A DNA stretch of 64,000 bases, taken from positions 62,001-126,000 of the forward strand of contig CAIRDP010000020.1 of the NCBI GenBank assembly GCA_903877385.1, in the 5' to 3' direction. This document shows positions 8,571 to 15,149 of this stretch, in pieces. The position numbers were made by a program, and so were the translations under genes. Position 1 is the stretch's first letter. Each line of letters begins with the position of its first letter. Below the pieces are notes generated by a model, which did no database searches, was not told where the DNA came from, and worked only from the letters and a program-made list of their open reading frames with translations. Source of the stretch: an uncultured Bacteroidales bacterium (GTDB lineage: Bacteria; Bacteroidota; Bacteroidia; Bacteroidales; FEN-979).

Positions 8571-9770
8571 TCATCCCCTTACATAGTACTTCTTCAGTAT
8601 CCCGGCTGCATACCTGAATTGCTCATCCGAATTATAAAGCTGGGCCGATAGCCTCGTGGTGCGCCGCGGAGGCTGTGACCAGTACCATAAAGGCAGCTCG
8701 AGATCATATTCCCTATAGATCCTGTCCTGCACCGCATCCGCGTCTTTATACCCCGGAGGATCAATCTCCCCCATCCGGGGCAGCTCCATGATGCACATCC
8801 CGGCATTCATCTCATCGGGACAGCTTGGTGTTAACCCGAGTTCCCGGCAAAAATAGTCCCTGGCCCTCATACAAACCTCATGGTTGCGTTTCATAATCGC
8901 CTCCCATCCGCCCGGCATCAGCGTGGCCATGTACTCTATGGAATCCGGTACGCAAAGAATTGGCGAAGGATCAGTGGTCCCCGGCCAGAAAAACCTCTCG
9001 GCAAAGGGCTCAGCCTTATGCCCTGCATGGCTTACAACCAGAGGCAGTATCCCCGCCTGCTTGTCCTTTCGCACATGTAGAATGGCAGCGCTTTTGGGCG
9101 TACACAGCCATTTGTGGCAGTTGGCAGTGTAATAAGCGGCCCCTATATTATTAATATCCAGTGGGATGCTCCCGGGCGCATGAGCCCCGTCGACCAGGGT
9201 ATCCACTCCCCTCTTTTCCAGCTCACGTACGATCTCTTCCACAGGCTGTATCAAAGCCGTTGCCGAAGTAATATGGTCAATGATGGCGATTTTTGTTTTT
9301 TTACTCACTGCGGATAGCAGGGCGTCGGTTATCAGGCCGGGTGAAGTTATGGGAATATCATACTGAGCCTCAACCAACACCGCCCCCGTGGCTTCTGCAA
9401 TGTACTCAAGAAGCTGCCTGCAGGCAAAATAAATGTGGTTTGTAAACAGTATCTCATCCCCCGCCTCGAAACGCAGCGACCTGAAAACGGTATTCACCCC
9501 GGCCGTGGCATTCGAAACAAAGACCAGTCCCGATGGATCGGCATTCACAAAAGAAGCTGTTTTCTCCCTAGCGTTGTTGAGCATGCCCTCAAGCTGCCTC
9601 ACCATAAACCGCATCGGCTGTCCTTCAAGCATATCACGGTATTCCTTCTGCTTTTCGAGGATGAATTTTGTACAGGCCCCGAAAGACCCGTGGTTCAGGT
9701 ACACCGTCCCGGGTTCAAGCGCCCAGAGGTGGGAATATTCAGATGGATAGCGGTATGTTTCTGGGTTCAC
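8571..9770 (-). CDS. PLP-dependent class V aminotransferase (isopenicillin-N-epimerase-like)
   Basis: I take the GTG at 9770 as start, giving 399 aa. The frame stays open to a TTG at 9854, but that extra part runs through a CGGCGAAGCCG hairpin and the heptamer repeat, and homologues usually begin a few residues before LEPGTVYLNHGSFGA. Fold-type I features are VYLNHGSFGA near the N-terminus, the cofactor-binding VDGAHAPGSIPLDIN, and NCHKWLC, whose Lys would hold PLP. The class includes isopenicillin N epimerase, cysteine desulfurase and kynureninase relatives. The real substrate cannot be told from sequence. It is not SufS/IscS: the desulfurase active-site Cys loop is not evident. It stands alone between rlmI and the CDF-like gene. 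Confidence 0.88.
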   Translation of the reverse strand: MNPETYRYPSEYSHLWALEPGTVYLNHGSFGACTKFILEKQKEYRDMLEGQPMRFMVRQLEGMLNNAREKTASFVNADPSGLVFVSNATAGVNTVFRSLRFEAGDEILFTNHIYFACRQLLEYIAEATGAVLVEAQYDIPITSPGLITDALLSAVSKKTKIAIIDHITSATALIQPVEEIVRELEKRGVDTLVDGAHAPGSIPLDINNIGAAYYTANCHKWLCTPKSAAILHVRKDKQAGILPLVVSHAGHKAEPFAERFFWPGTTDPSPILCVPDSIEYMATLMPGGWEAIMKRNHEVCMRARDYFCRELGLTPSCPDEMNAGMCIMELPRMGEIDPPGYKDADAVQDRIYREYDLELPLWYWSQPPRRTTRLSAQLYNSDEQFRYAAGILKKYYVRG

Positions 9771-9793
9771 GTCTATATATTTTGAATATCGTT

Positions 9794-9804
9794 CGGCGAA
9801 GCCG
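9794..9804. repeat. GAA-loop mini-hairpin
   Basis: CGGC-GAA-GCCG is a perfect four-base stem with a GAA loop, the same shape as the clustered hairpins at 20936, 22276, 27792 and 54597. It lies just upstream of the preferred aminotransferase start. Confidence 0.5.
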
Positions 9805-9819
9805 TAATGAGCACACAAA

Positions 9820-9959
9820 TGGAATTGACAATTGGTGCGAATAATATTGATCAACGAATGTTGACCATTGAACGGAAAATGTTTGTTAACGTCATTTCAT
9901 GATTTGAAACTATTTACTTCAAAATTCAACGTTCAATGTTCAATATTCGTTATTCATTT
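9820..9959. repeat. heptamer-period repeat (TTCAAnn units)
   Basis: At 9925-9959 five consecutive 7-mers begin with TTC: ttcaacg, ttcaatg, ttcaata, ttcgtta, ttcattt. On the opposite strand 9820-9875 shows the same 7-bp phase (ttcaatg, gtcaaca, ttcgttg, atcaata). The two blocks form an imperfect inverted repeat around the AT-rich centre. The array fills the gap between the end of rlmI and the aminotransferase start and has no coding potential of its own. Confidence 0.6.
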
Positions 9960-9964
9960 CTCCA

Positions 9965-11194
9965 CTATTCCACCTCAAGCACCATCCCCTTAAGGTATTC
10001 CCCTTCGGGATGGTAAATACTCACCGGATGGTCGGGCCCCTGCGAAAGATGATGAAGTATCCGAAGGTTCCTCCCGGTCTCAATAGCCGCCGACTGCAGG
10101 GCCGAACGGAACACCTCCCTGCTGATAGCCTGTGAACAGGAAAAAGTAAAGAGCAATCCGCCCGGCCTGAGATGCCTTATGGCCGTTGCATTCAGCTGTA
10201 TATAGGCATGAAGCGCATTGTTCGTAACCTGGTGGGTCTTTGCGAATGCGGGGGGATCAAGGATGATCATATCGTATTCAGCCCTGCTCTCCCTTAGAAA
10301 CACCTTGACATCAGCCACCTCTTCCGAATGAAGGGAACCCTCCAGCCCGTTCAGTGCAAAATTCTCCCGGGTCCACTCAATAGCCTGCTTCGAACTGTCG
10401 ACCGAATGCACATGCTTCGCCCCTCCTTTGAGGCAATACACCGAAAAGGCTCCCGAATAACAAAACGTATTGAGAACCACCCTGTTCCTTGCATAGAACT
10501 GGGCAAACATCCGGTTGCTGCGCTGGTCGAGGAAAAATCCCGTTTTCTGCCCGTTCACGAAGTCGACCTTGAATGTATGGCCTGTTTCGCTAATCTCAAC
10601 ATTCGGGGTGCTTCCGAAAAGGAACTGGTCGGATGGCAGGAATGAAATCATTTCGCTGTTTCGCCTTTTCGCTATTTCGCTGCTTTGCATTGAGCGAGCC
10701 ATGGTCTCAGCGCTTTTATCATAAACTGCGGATAGCTTTTCCCCATAGATCTCCTTCAGTGCATCAACCAGCAAGGGTTTAATATGATGCATTCCCATCG
10801 AATGGGTCTGTATAACCGCCACTCCATTGTACCAGTCGATGATCAGTCCGGGCAGCTCGTCCCCTTCGCTGAAAACGAGGCGGTAAGCGCTGTTTGAAGC
10901 ACTTTCGGTAAGCCCTGCCGACTTCCGCAGATCGAAGGCTTGCCTGAGCCGTCCAAGCCAGAAATCATACCCGGCTGTCGTCCGCAGGAAAGAAAATATT
11001 TTAATCGCGATGGATCCCTGCAGAAAATGCCCGGTAGCCAGGTAATCGCGCTCGGAAGAGAAAACCTCTACTATCCCGCCTTCCTTAACATCACCATCCT
11101 TGCGGTCAATAGCCCCCGAAAAGATCCAGGGGTGCTTCCTGAGAACCGCAGCTTCCTTGCCCGGCTTTAATATTATTGAAGGGAATCGGCTCAT
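9965..11194 (-). CDS. rlmI: class I SAM-dependent rRNA methyltransferase, RlmI-like (m5C1962 family)
   Basis: The 409-aa protein has an N-terminal PUA domain (1-80; HPWIFSGAIDRKDG), a central linker domain, and a C-terminal Rossmann methyltransferase with QKTGFFLDQRSNR, LNTFCYSGAFSVYCLKGGAK as the SAM-binding loop and MIILDPPAFAKT as catalytic motif IV. E. coli RlmI makes m5C1962 in 23S rRNA. The catalytic Cys of m5C enzymes would be in the FTFSCSQAI motif near the C-terminus. Residues about 169-182 (MQSSEIAKRRNSEM) are encoded by an 8-bp tandem repeat and look like an insertion in the inter-domain loop. The start is the ATG at 11194. Assignment to the family is firm; the exact target base is inferred. 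Confidence 0.9.
   Translation of the reverse strand: MSRFPSIILKPGKEAAVLRKHPWIFSGAIDRKDGDVKEGGIVEVFSSERDYLATGHFLQGSIAIKIFSFLRTTAGYDFWLGRLRQAFDLRKSAGLTESASNSAYRLVFSEGDELPGLIIDWYNGVAVIQTHSMGMHHIKPLLVDALKEIYGEKLSAVYDKSAETMARSMQSSEIAKRRNSEMISFLPSDQFLFGSTPNVEISETGHTFKVDFVNGQKTGFFLDQRSNRMFAQFYARNRVVLNTFCYSGAFSVYCLKGGAKHVHSVDSSKQAIEWTRENFALNGLEGSLHSEEVADVKVFLRESRAEYDMIILDPPAFAKTHQVTNNALHAYIQLNATAIRHLRPGGLLFTFSCSQAISREVFRSALQSAAIETGRNLRILHHLSQGPDHPVSIYHPEGEYLKGMVLEVE
10651..10690. repeat. octanucleotide tandem repeat inside rlmI
   Basis: Five consecutive octamers run in phase: tttcgctg, tttcgcct, tttcgcta, tttcgctg, ctttgcat. On the coding strand they read as AGCGAAAn units. The repeat stays in frame and adds about 14 residues to the RlmI-like protein. 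Confidence 0.8.
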
Positions 11195-11242
11195 AAACCT
11201 GAAAAAATCAAAAAATACTTGACTAAACGGTAAATTTATTAC

Positions 11243-11250
11243 TATTTTTG
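11243..11250 (+). promoter_or_regulatory. -7 box of the coiled-coil lipoprotein gene
   Basis: TATTTTTG fits TAnnTTTG and lies 23 bp before the ATG at 11273. Confidence 0.55.
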
Positions 11251-11272
11251 CTTAAATCTAAAACCAAACCCA

Positions 11273-12127
11273 ATGAAAAAGTATTTTTTGCTTCTTCTGA
11301 TTCCGGTTTTCATCGCATCATGCGGTCGCGAAGCCAAGAAAAAAGCAGCAGAATTGCAGGCACGCAACGACAGCCTGATGACTCAGACCATGCAAAAGGA
11401 TGAGGCAATTAACGAATTCGTCCGTTCAATCAACGATATCCAGGGCACACTGGATACGATCAAGATGAAGGAGAATGTAATCAATCTAAGTACCGAGCGC
11501 GGTGGCGAATTGAAACAAACCGCCAAGGATCAGATCAAAACCGATATCCAGACTATTTACAGCATGATGCTCAAGGATAAAGACCAGCTGGCAAAACTGA
11601 GCAAGAAGCTGAAAGCTGCAAATATGAAGGTTGACGAATTGCAAAAACTGGTTTCCCGCCTCGAAAAGGATATGGCTACAAAATCTGCCGAACTCGAGGA
11701 CATGAGGAGCAAACTGGCCAAGATGAACATCAAGTTCGAGGCTGCCACCCTTAAAATCGACACCCTGAGCAGGACTGTAAACGACCAGGGCCAGAAGATC
11801 AACAACCAGACCCAGACCATTGCCGCACAGGAAGAAGCTCTCAATACCGCTTACTATGTGATCGGCACAAGCAAAGACCTTAAGAAAAACGGTGTTATCA
11901 AGAAAGGCGATATTCTCTCGGATTTCAACAAGGAACTGTTCACCAAGATTGACATCCGCAAGACCACCGAGATCAGCATCCTGAGCAAGAAAGCCAAGAT
12001 CCTCTCGAGCCATCCCAGCACATCTTACAAATTCACTGGCGACAAGAAAGTCATCCAGTCACTGCAGATCCTTGATTACAAGGCCTTCTGGAGCAATTCC
12101 AAATACCTCGTGATTGTGGTTGACTAA
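11273..12127 (+). CDS. coiled-coil lipoprotein
   Basis: The 284-aa product has a lipoprotein signal peptide with lipobox FIASC (lipidated C17). Residues about 20-195 are almost continuous heptad-like coiled coil rich in K, E, Q, L and M (for example LAKLSKKLKAANMKVDELQK). A C-terminal globular region (about 200-284) includes AYYVIGTSKDLKKNGVIKKG and ends in VIVVD. This architecture matches a family of Bacteroidota envelope lipoproteins, some annotated as Cbp1-type collagen-binding; I would not infer collagen binding from sequence alone. The likely location is the inner face of the outer membrane or the cell surface. It is monocistronic, with its own promoter and terminator. Confidence 0.82.
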   Translation: MKKYFLLLLIPVFIASCGREAKKKAAELQARNDSLMTQTMQKDEAINEFVRSINDIQGTLDTIKMKENVINLSTERGGELKQTAKDQIKTDIQTIYSMMLKDKDQLAKLSKKLKAANMKVDELQKLVSRLEKDMATKSAELEDMRSKLAKMNIKFEAATLKIDTLSRTVNDQGQKINNQTQTIAAQEEALNTAYYVIGTSKDLKKNGVIKKGDILSDFNKELFTKIDIRKTTEISILSKKAKILSSHPSTSYKFTGDKKVIQSLQILDYKAFWSNSKYLVIVVD

Positions 12128-12146
12128 ACCAGGATCAACGGATTAA

Positions 12147-12178
12147 AAGAGGGTGTCCCAAAAGGATGCCCTTTTTTT
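12147..12178 (+). terminator. terminator of the coiled-coil lipoprotein gene
   Basis: GGGTGTCC pairs with GGATGCCC (two G-U wobbles in RNA) across a CAAAA loop, followed by seven T. It marks the left edge of the repeat-filled spacer. Confidence 0.8.
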
Positions 12179-12202
12179 GTGCATCCTGGCAAAACGGCCT
12201 TA

Positions 12203-12303
12203 TCAAGCATCGCGGCTGTGCCCAGGTCATTCAGCCAGATCAAGCACCGCGGCTGCACTGAGGTCATTCGGCCAGATCAAGCACCGCGGCTGCGCCCTGC
12301 GCT
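12203..12303. repeat. 37-bp tandem repeat, 2.7 copies
   Basis: Units begin at 12203, 12240 and 12277. Each starts tcaagca(t/c)cgcggctg; the first two end in (a/g)gccaga and are exactly 37 bp. The third unit runs directly into the 94-bp core that recurs at 40 kb. The region has only chance open frames. Confidence 0.8.
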
Positions 12304-12378
12304 ATCACATCTCTCCGGTCCCCGCTGTACAAGCGTTAGGGCCGCGCAGGCCAAGGCCGCTTATGCAGTGACATGGCC
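12285..12378 (+). repeat. 94-bp intergenic element, copy A
   Basis: Starting cgcggctgcgccctgcgctat and ending gcagtgacatggcc, this block aligns without gaps to the reverse complement of 40279-40372. By hand 86 of 94 bases match, and the last 43 match completely. Downstream, to 12470, are further partial copies of the atgcagtg and gggccgc motifs. Both copies lie in GC-rich spacers bounded by strong hairpins and contain no gene. Confidence 0.85.
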
Positions 12379-12473
12379 TTAATCCGCCTGATAAATCTGC
12401 AATTGAGCCAACAGGCCAGGGCCGCTTATGCAGTGCAGGGCCGCATGCCGGGGTGCAAACAAAACCTGGCCTG

Positions 12474-12532
12474 AGCAGAAATAAACGAAATGGGGCAGCT
12501 CAGAGAGCTGCCCCATTTCGTTTATTTCTGCT
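12474..12532. terminator. bidirectional terminator with perfect 28-bp arms
   Basis: Left arm 12474-12501 and right arm 12505-12532 are perfect reverse complements around an AGA loop; the core is GGGGCAGCTC/GAGCTGCCCC with AT-rich flanks. The right arm contains the last codons and the stop of the MORN lipoprotein gene (stop at 12522), so it can end that transcript and also any plus-strand read-through. Confidence 0.85.
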
Positions 12533-12959
12533 GGCCCGAAAAATCCTGCTCGGCCAGGAGCTTTCCCTTCTCATCGTAAAACCTCCACTTCCCAACTCTC
12601 TGGTCATTCTTGTACTCGCCTTCATACCTCACCCGGCCGTTCTCGAAATACGTGATCCTCTTACCCTCGCTCTTACCGTTCTTAAACGTACCCTCGCTCC
12701 ATTTCTTCCCGTTCTCATACCAAGAGATCCATAAGCCGCTGCGCTTCCCATCCTGGAACGCCCCGTCCATCTGCATCTGCTTGTTCTCATAGTACGTGGT
12801 CTCCCTGACCATCTCCCGGTTCTGGCCTTTTCCCTTGTAAATACAAACCCGCTTGGGAGAGCCGTCGGGATAAGTATCTTCAATCACTTTCTGTTCAAAC
12901 CTGCAGGATGTCGACAGGAATAAGAGTAAAACAAGTAATGCTGAGCTTGCGGTTTTCAT
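12522..12959 (-). CDS. MORN-repeat lipoprotein (YwqK-like)
   Basis: The 145-aa protein has a lipoprotein signal with lipobox LSTSC (C19). After a short linker it carries about four MORN-like repeats of some 22 residues, for example GAFQDGKRSGLWISWYENGK, GTFKNGKSEGKRITYFENGR and GEYKNDQRVGKWRFYDEKGK. Database entries often call this family YwqK antitoxin, but MORN repeats alone do not imply a toxin-antitoxin role and no toxin is adjacent. It is the last gene of the fbp-mfd-GT2-pyrC operon, 13 bp after pyrC. It is likely an outer-membrane or periplasmic lipoprotein of unknown function. Confidence 0.85.
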   Translation of the reverse strand: MKTASSALLVLLLFLSTSCRFEQKVIEDTYPDGSPKRVCIYKGKGQNREMVRETTYYENKQMQMDGAFQDGKRSGLWISWYENGKKWSEGTFKNGKSEGKRITYFENGRVRYEGEYKNDQRVGKWRFYDEKGKLLAEQDFSGQQK

Positions 12960-12972
12960 AAGTATGGTATGA

Positions 12973-14340
12973 TTATTTGGTTACTGAATGATCGAACGAT
13001 AGCCTCCGGCCCTTGACAGATTCATTGAACCTGCCGTGGTCAAACACAAGATGCCCGTTAACCCAGGTCATGTTAACCCTCGACCTGAAAGTGACCCCTT
13101 CGAAAGGCGACCATGAGCACTTGTACAAAATATTTTCAGTTTCAACAGTCCAGGGCGCATCCATATCCACCATCACCAGGTCGGCTGCGTAGCCCTTGCG
13201 TATGAATCCCCTCTTCTTGATCCTGTACAATACGGCCGGGGCATGGCACATCTTGTCTACCACGGTTTCCAGGGCGATCTTCCCCAGATGGCATAAACCA
13301 AGCATGGCTACCAGGCTGTGCTGTATCAATGGTCCGCCCGAAGGACAGGATGTGTACGGATTGCTTTTCTCGCTTAACAGATGCGGGGCGTGGTCTGTCG
13401 CGATAATATCTATTTTGCCGCTGATCAGGCCCTCCATCAGGGCCAGCTTATCCTGCTCGGTCTTGATCGAAGGATTCCACTTGATCCTGGCTCCAAGGTC
13501 CTTATAATCCCTGTCGTCGAACCAGAGATGATGTACGCAAACCTCGGCGGTGACCCGTTTTGACTCCAAAGGCAGGGTATTATCCAGAAGCTCCAGTTCC
13601 CTGGCGGTGGAAAGATGCAGTATGTGCAGCCTCGAACGGCTATGCTTGCGGGCAAGGTTTACAAGCATCTCCGAGGATTTGTAACAGGCTTGTTCACTGC
13701 GGATGAGGGGGTGGGCTTCAATTGGGATGTCGTCTCCGTACCTTTCGCGGTACGACCTAAGGTTCGACTGTATGGTGGCTTCATCCTCGCTATGTACCGC
13801 GATGAGCAAAGGGGATTCTTTGAAGATCGCTTCCAGGGCAGCCGGATCGCTTACCAGCATATTTCCAGTGGATGCTCCTGTAAATACTTTAAGCCCGCAG
13901 ATCCCTGAAGGATCGGCCGCTTTTATTTCATCCAGGTTGTCGTTGCTGGCTCCCAGAAAGAAGGAATAGTTTGCCAGGGATTTCGTGGCTGCAAGCTTGT
14001 ATTTTTCCTCGAGGATCTCAAGGCTGATGGCCTTTGGCAGGGTGTTGGGCATATCCATGAACGAGGTAACACCCCCGGCGACGGCAGCCCTGCTTTCGGT
14101 ATACAGATCCCCTTTTTCGGTAAGCCCGGGATCCCTGAAATGCACCTGGTCGTCAATCACCCCTGGCATCAGCAACTGCCCATGGGCATCGATGCTGATC
14201 ATCCCCTCGGGGACAATAAACGAGGCAGGCCTGGGGCCGCTGAAGATCTCTTCGATAAGCCCGTCCTTAATGATCAATGAACCCGGAAATTGCTTTCCTT
14301 CATTGACAATGAGGGCGTTGTGAATAAAATAGGATTCCAT
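12973..14340 (-). CDS. pyrC: dihydroorotase (amidohydrolase family)
   Basis: Dihydroorotase closes carbamoyl-aspartate to dihydroorotate in pyrimidine synthesis. I prefer the ATG at 14340 (MESYFIHNALIVNEGKQFPG, 455 aa) over the ATG at 14367, which overlaps the upstream gene. The amidohydrolase metal-site strand reads GVIDDQVHFRDPG: the usual HxH is QxH. As I recall this is normal for the Bacteroidota branch, which also shares AVAGGVTSFMDMPNT. Other metal and catalytic positions look intact: HSEDEA, HILHLSTARE and ATDHAPH. The C-terminal strand cap includes DLVMVDMDAPW. The enzyme is cytosolic. Lineage divergence makes substrate assignment slightly less than certain. Confidence 0.9.
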   Translation of the reverse strand: MESYFIHNALIVNEGKQFPGSLIIKDGLIEEIFSGPRPASFIVPEGMISIDAHGQLLMPGVIDDQVHFRDPGLTEKGDLYTESRAAVAGGVTSFMDMPNTLPKAISLEILEEKYKLAATKSLANYSFFLGASNDNLDEIKAADPSGICGLKVFTGASTGNMLVSDPAALEAIFKESPLLIAVHSEDEATIQSNLRSYRERYGDDIPIEAHPLIRSEQACYKSSEMLVNLARKHSRSRLHILHLSTARELELLDNTLPLESKRVTAEVCVHHLWFDDRDYKDLGARIKWNPSIKTEQDKLALMEGLISGKIDIIATDHAPHLLSEKSNPYTSCPSGGPLIQHSLVAMLGLCHLGKIALETVVDKMCHAPAVLYRIKKRGFIRKGYAADLVMVDMDAPWTVETENILYKCSWSPFEGVTFRSRVNMTWVNGHLVFDHGRFNESVKGRRLSFDHSVTK

Positions 14341-14359
14341 GATAAAAACAGGGAAAGTC

Positions 14360-15100
14360 TCAGGCATTTTTCCGCCTGTAGGTTTTAAATAGGCTTTTGA
14401 AGCGCAGGGTGATCACCCCGAAAACGGCTTCCTTAAAGATACCCTTGCTCATTTTGGATTCGCCCAGGGTACGGTCGGTGAAAATAATGGGGACCTCAAG
14501 AATTTTAAAGCCAAGTTTCCAGGCCAGGAATTTCATCTCGATCTGGAAAGCATAGCCTGTAAAATGGATATTGTCGAAATCTATGGCCTCGAGTACAGGG
14601 CGTGTGTAACATTTGAACCCGGCCGTGGTATCCCAGATCTTCATCCGGGTTACGAACCTCACGTAAGCCGAAGCGTAATACGACATGAGCACCCTCCCTA
14701 TGGGCCAGTTCACCACATTCACGCCTTTTACGTAACGCGAACCTATAACCAGGTCGGCTCCCTGGTTCCTGGCTGCATCATACAGCTTGAGCAGGTCCTC
14801 GGGATTATGCGAAAAATCGGCGTCCATCTCGAAAATATAATCATATTTGCGGTCGATGGCCCAGTGAAAACCATGGATGTAGGCTGTGCCCAGGCCAAGC
14901 TTCCCCTTGCGCTGCTCCATGAACAGCCGGTTCGGGAATTCTTTGACGAGGGAGGCGACAATTTGGGCGGTACCGTCTGGCGAATTATCGTCAATGATCA
15001 GTACGTGAAAGTCCTTAGGCAAAGAAAATACCGTACGGATGATCCGTTCAATATTTTCCTTCTCATTATAGGTTGGAATTATAACAAGACTATCGGACAC
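14360..15100 (-). CDS. family 2 glycosyltransferase, polyprenol-phosphate mannose/glucose synthase-like
   Basis: The 246-aa GT-A protein resembles Dpm1. Motifs in order are VIIPTYNEKENIERII, LIIDDNSPDGTA, EMDADFSHNPEDL (DxD-type nucleotide-sugar site) and VIGSRYVKGVNV. It lacks the C-terminal membrane anchor of many DPM proteins, so it is a soluble or membrane-associated form. The family transfers mannose or glucose from GDP- or UDP-sugar to polyprenyl phosphate, feeding envelope glycosylation. It lies 49 bp after mfd and 19 bp before the preferred pyrC start in the fbp-mfd operon. The donor sugar is not determined. Confidence 0.9.
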   Translation of the reverse strand: MSDSLVIIPTYNEKENIERIIRTVFSLPKDFHVLIIDDNSPDGTAQIVASLVKEFPNRLFMEQRKGKLGLGTAYIHGFHWAIDRKYDYIFEMDADFSHNPEDLLKLYDAARNQGADLVIGSRYVKGVNVVNWPIGRVLMSYYASAYVRFVTRMKIWDTTAGFKCYTRPVLEAIDFDNIHFTGYAFQIEMKFLAWKLGFKILEVPIIFTDRTLGESKMSKGIFKEAVFGVITLRFKSLFKTYRRKNA

Positions 15101-15149
15101 CTGCGAAAATTTGTGCGAATTTAAGAATTTTCATTATATATTTCAAAAA

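Noticed and set aside
9925-9959. Short regular repeats that could suggest a CRISPR array (also at 5657 and 10651)
   Set aside because: Units are 4-8 bp with no unique spacers of 25-40 bp and there is no cas gene in the window.
12336-12378. Integron attC-like or attachment site in the 94-bp element
   Set aside because: The gttaggg stretch does not fit the GTTRRRY/RYYYAAC core pair, and no integrase gene is near.
12153-12382. Open frames of 67-72 codons inside the 12-kb repeat region
   Set aside because: They translate tandem repeat units and GC-rich core in overlapping frames, have no promoter or start context, and sit just after a terminator.
12522-12959. Toxin-antitoxin system suggested by YwqK-type naming of the MORN lipoprotein
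   Set aside because: It is a lipoprotein at the end of a housekeeping operon with no toxin partner.
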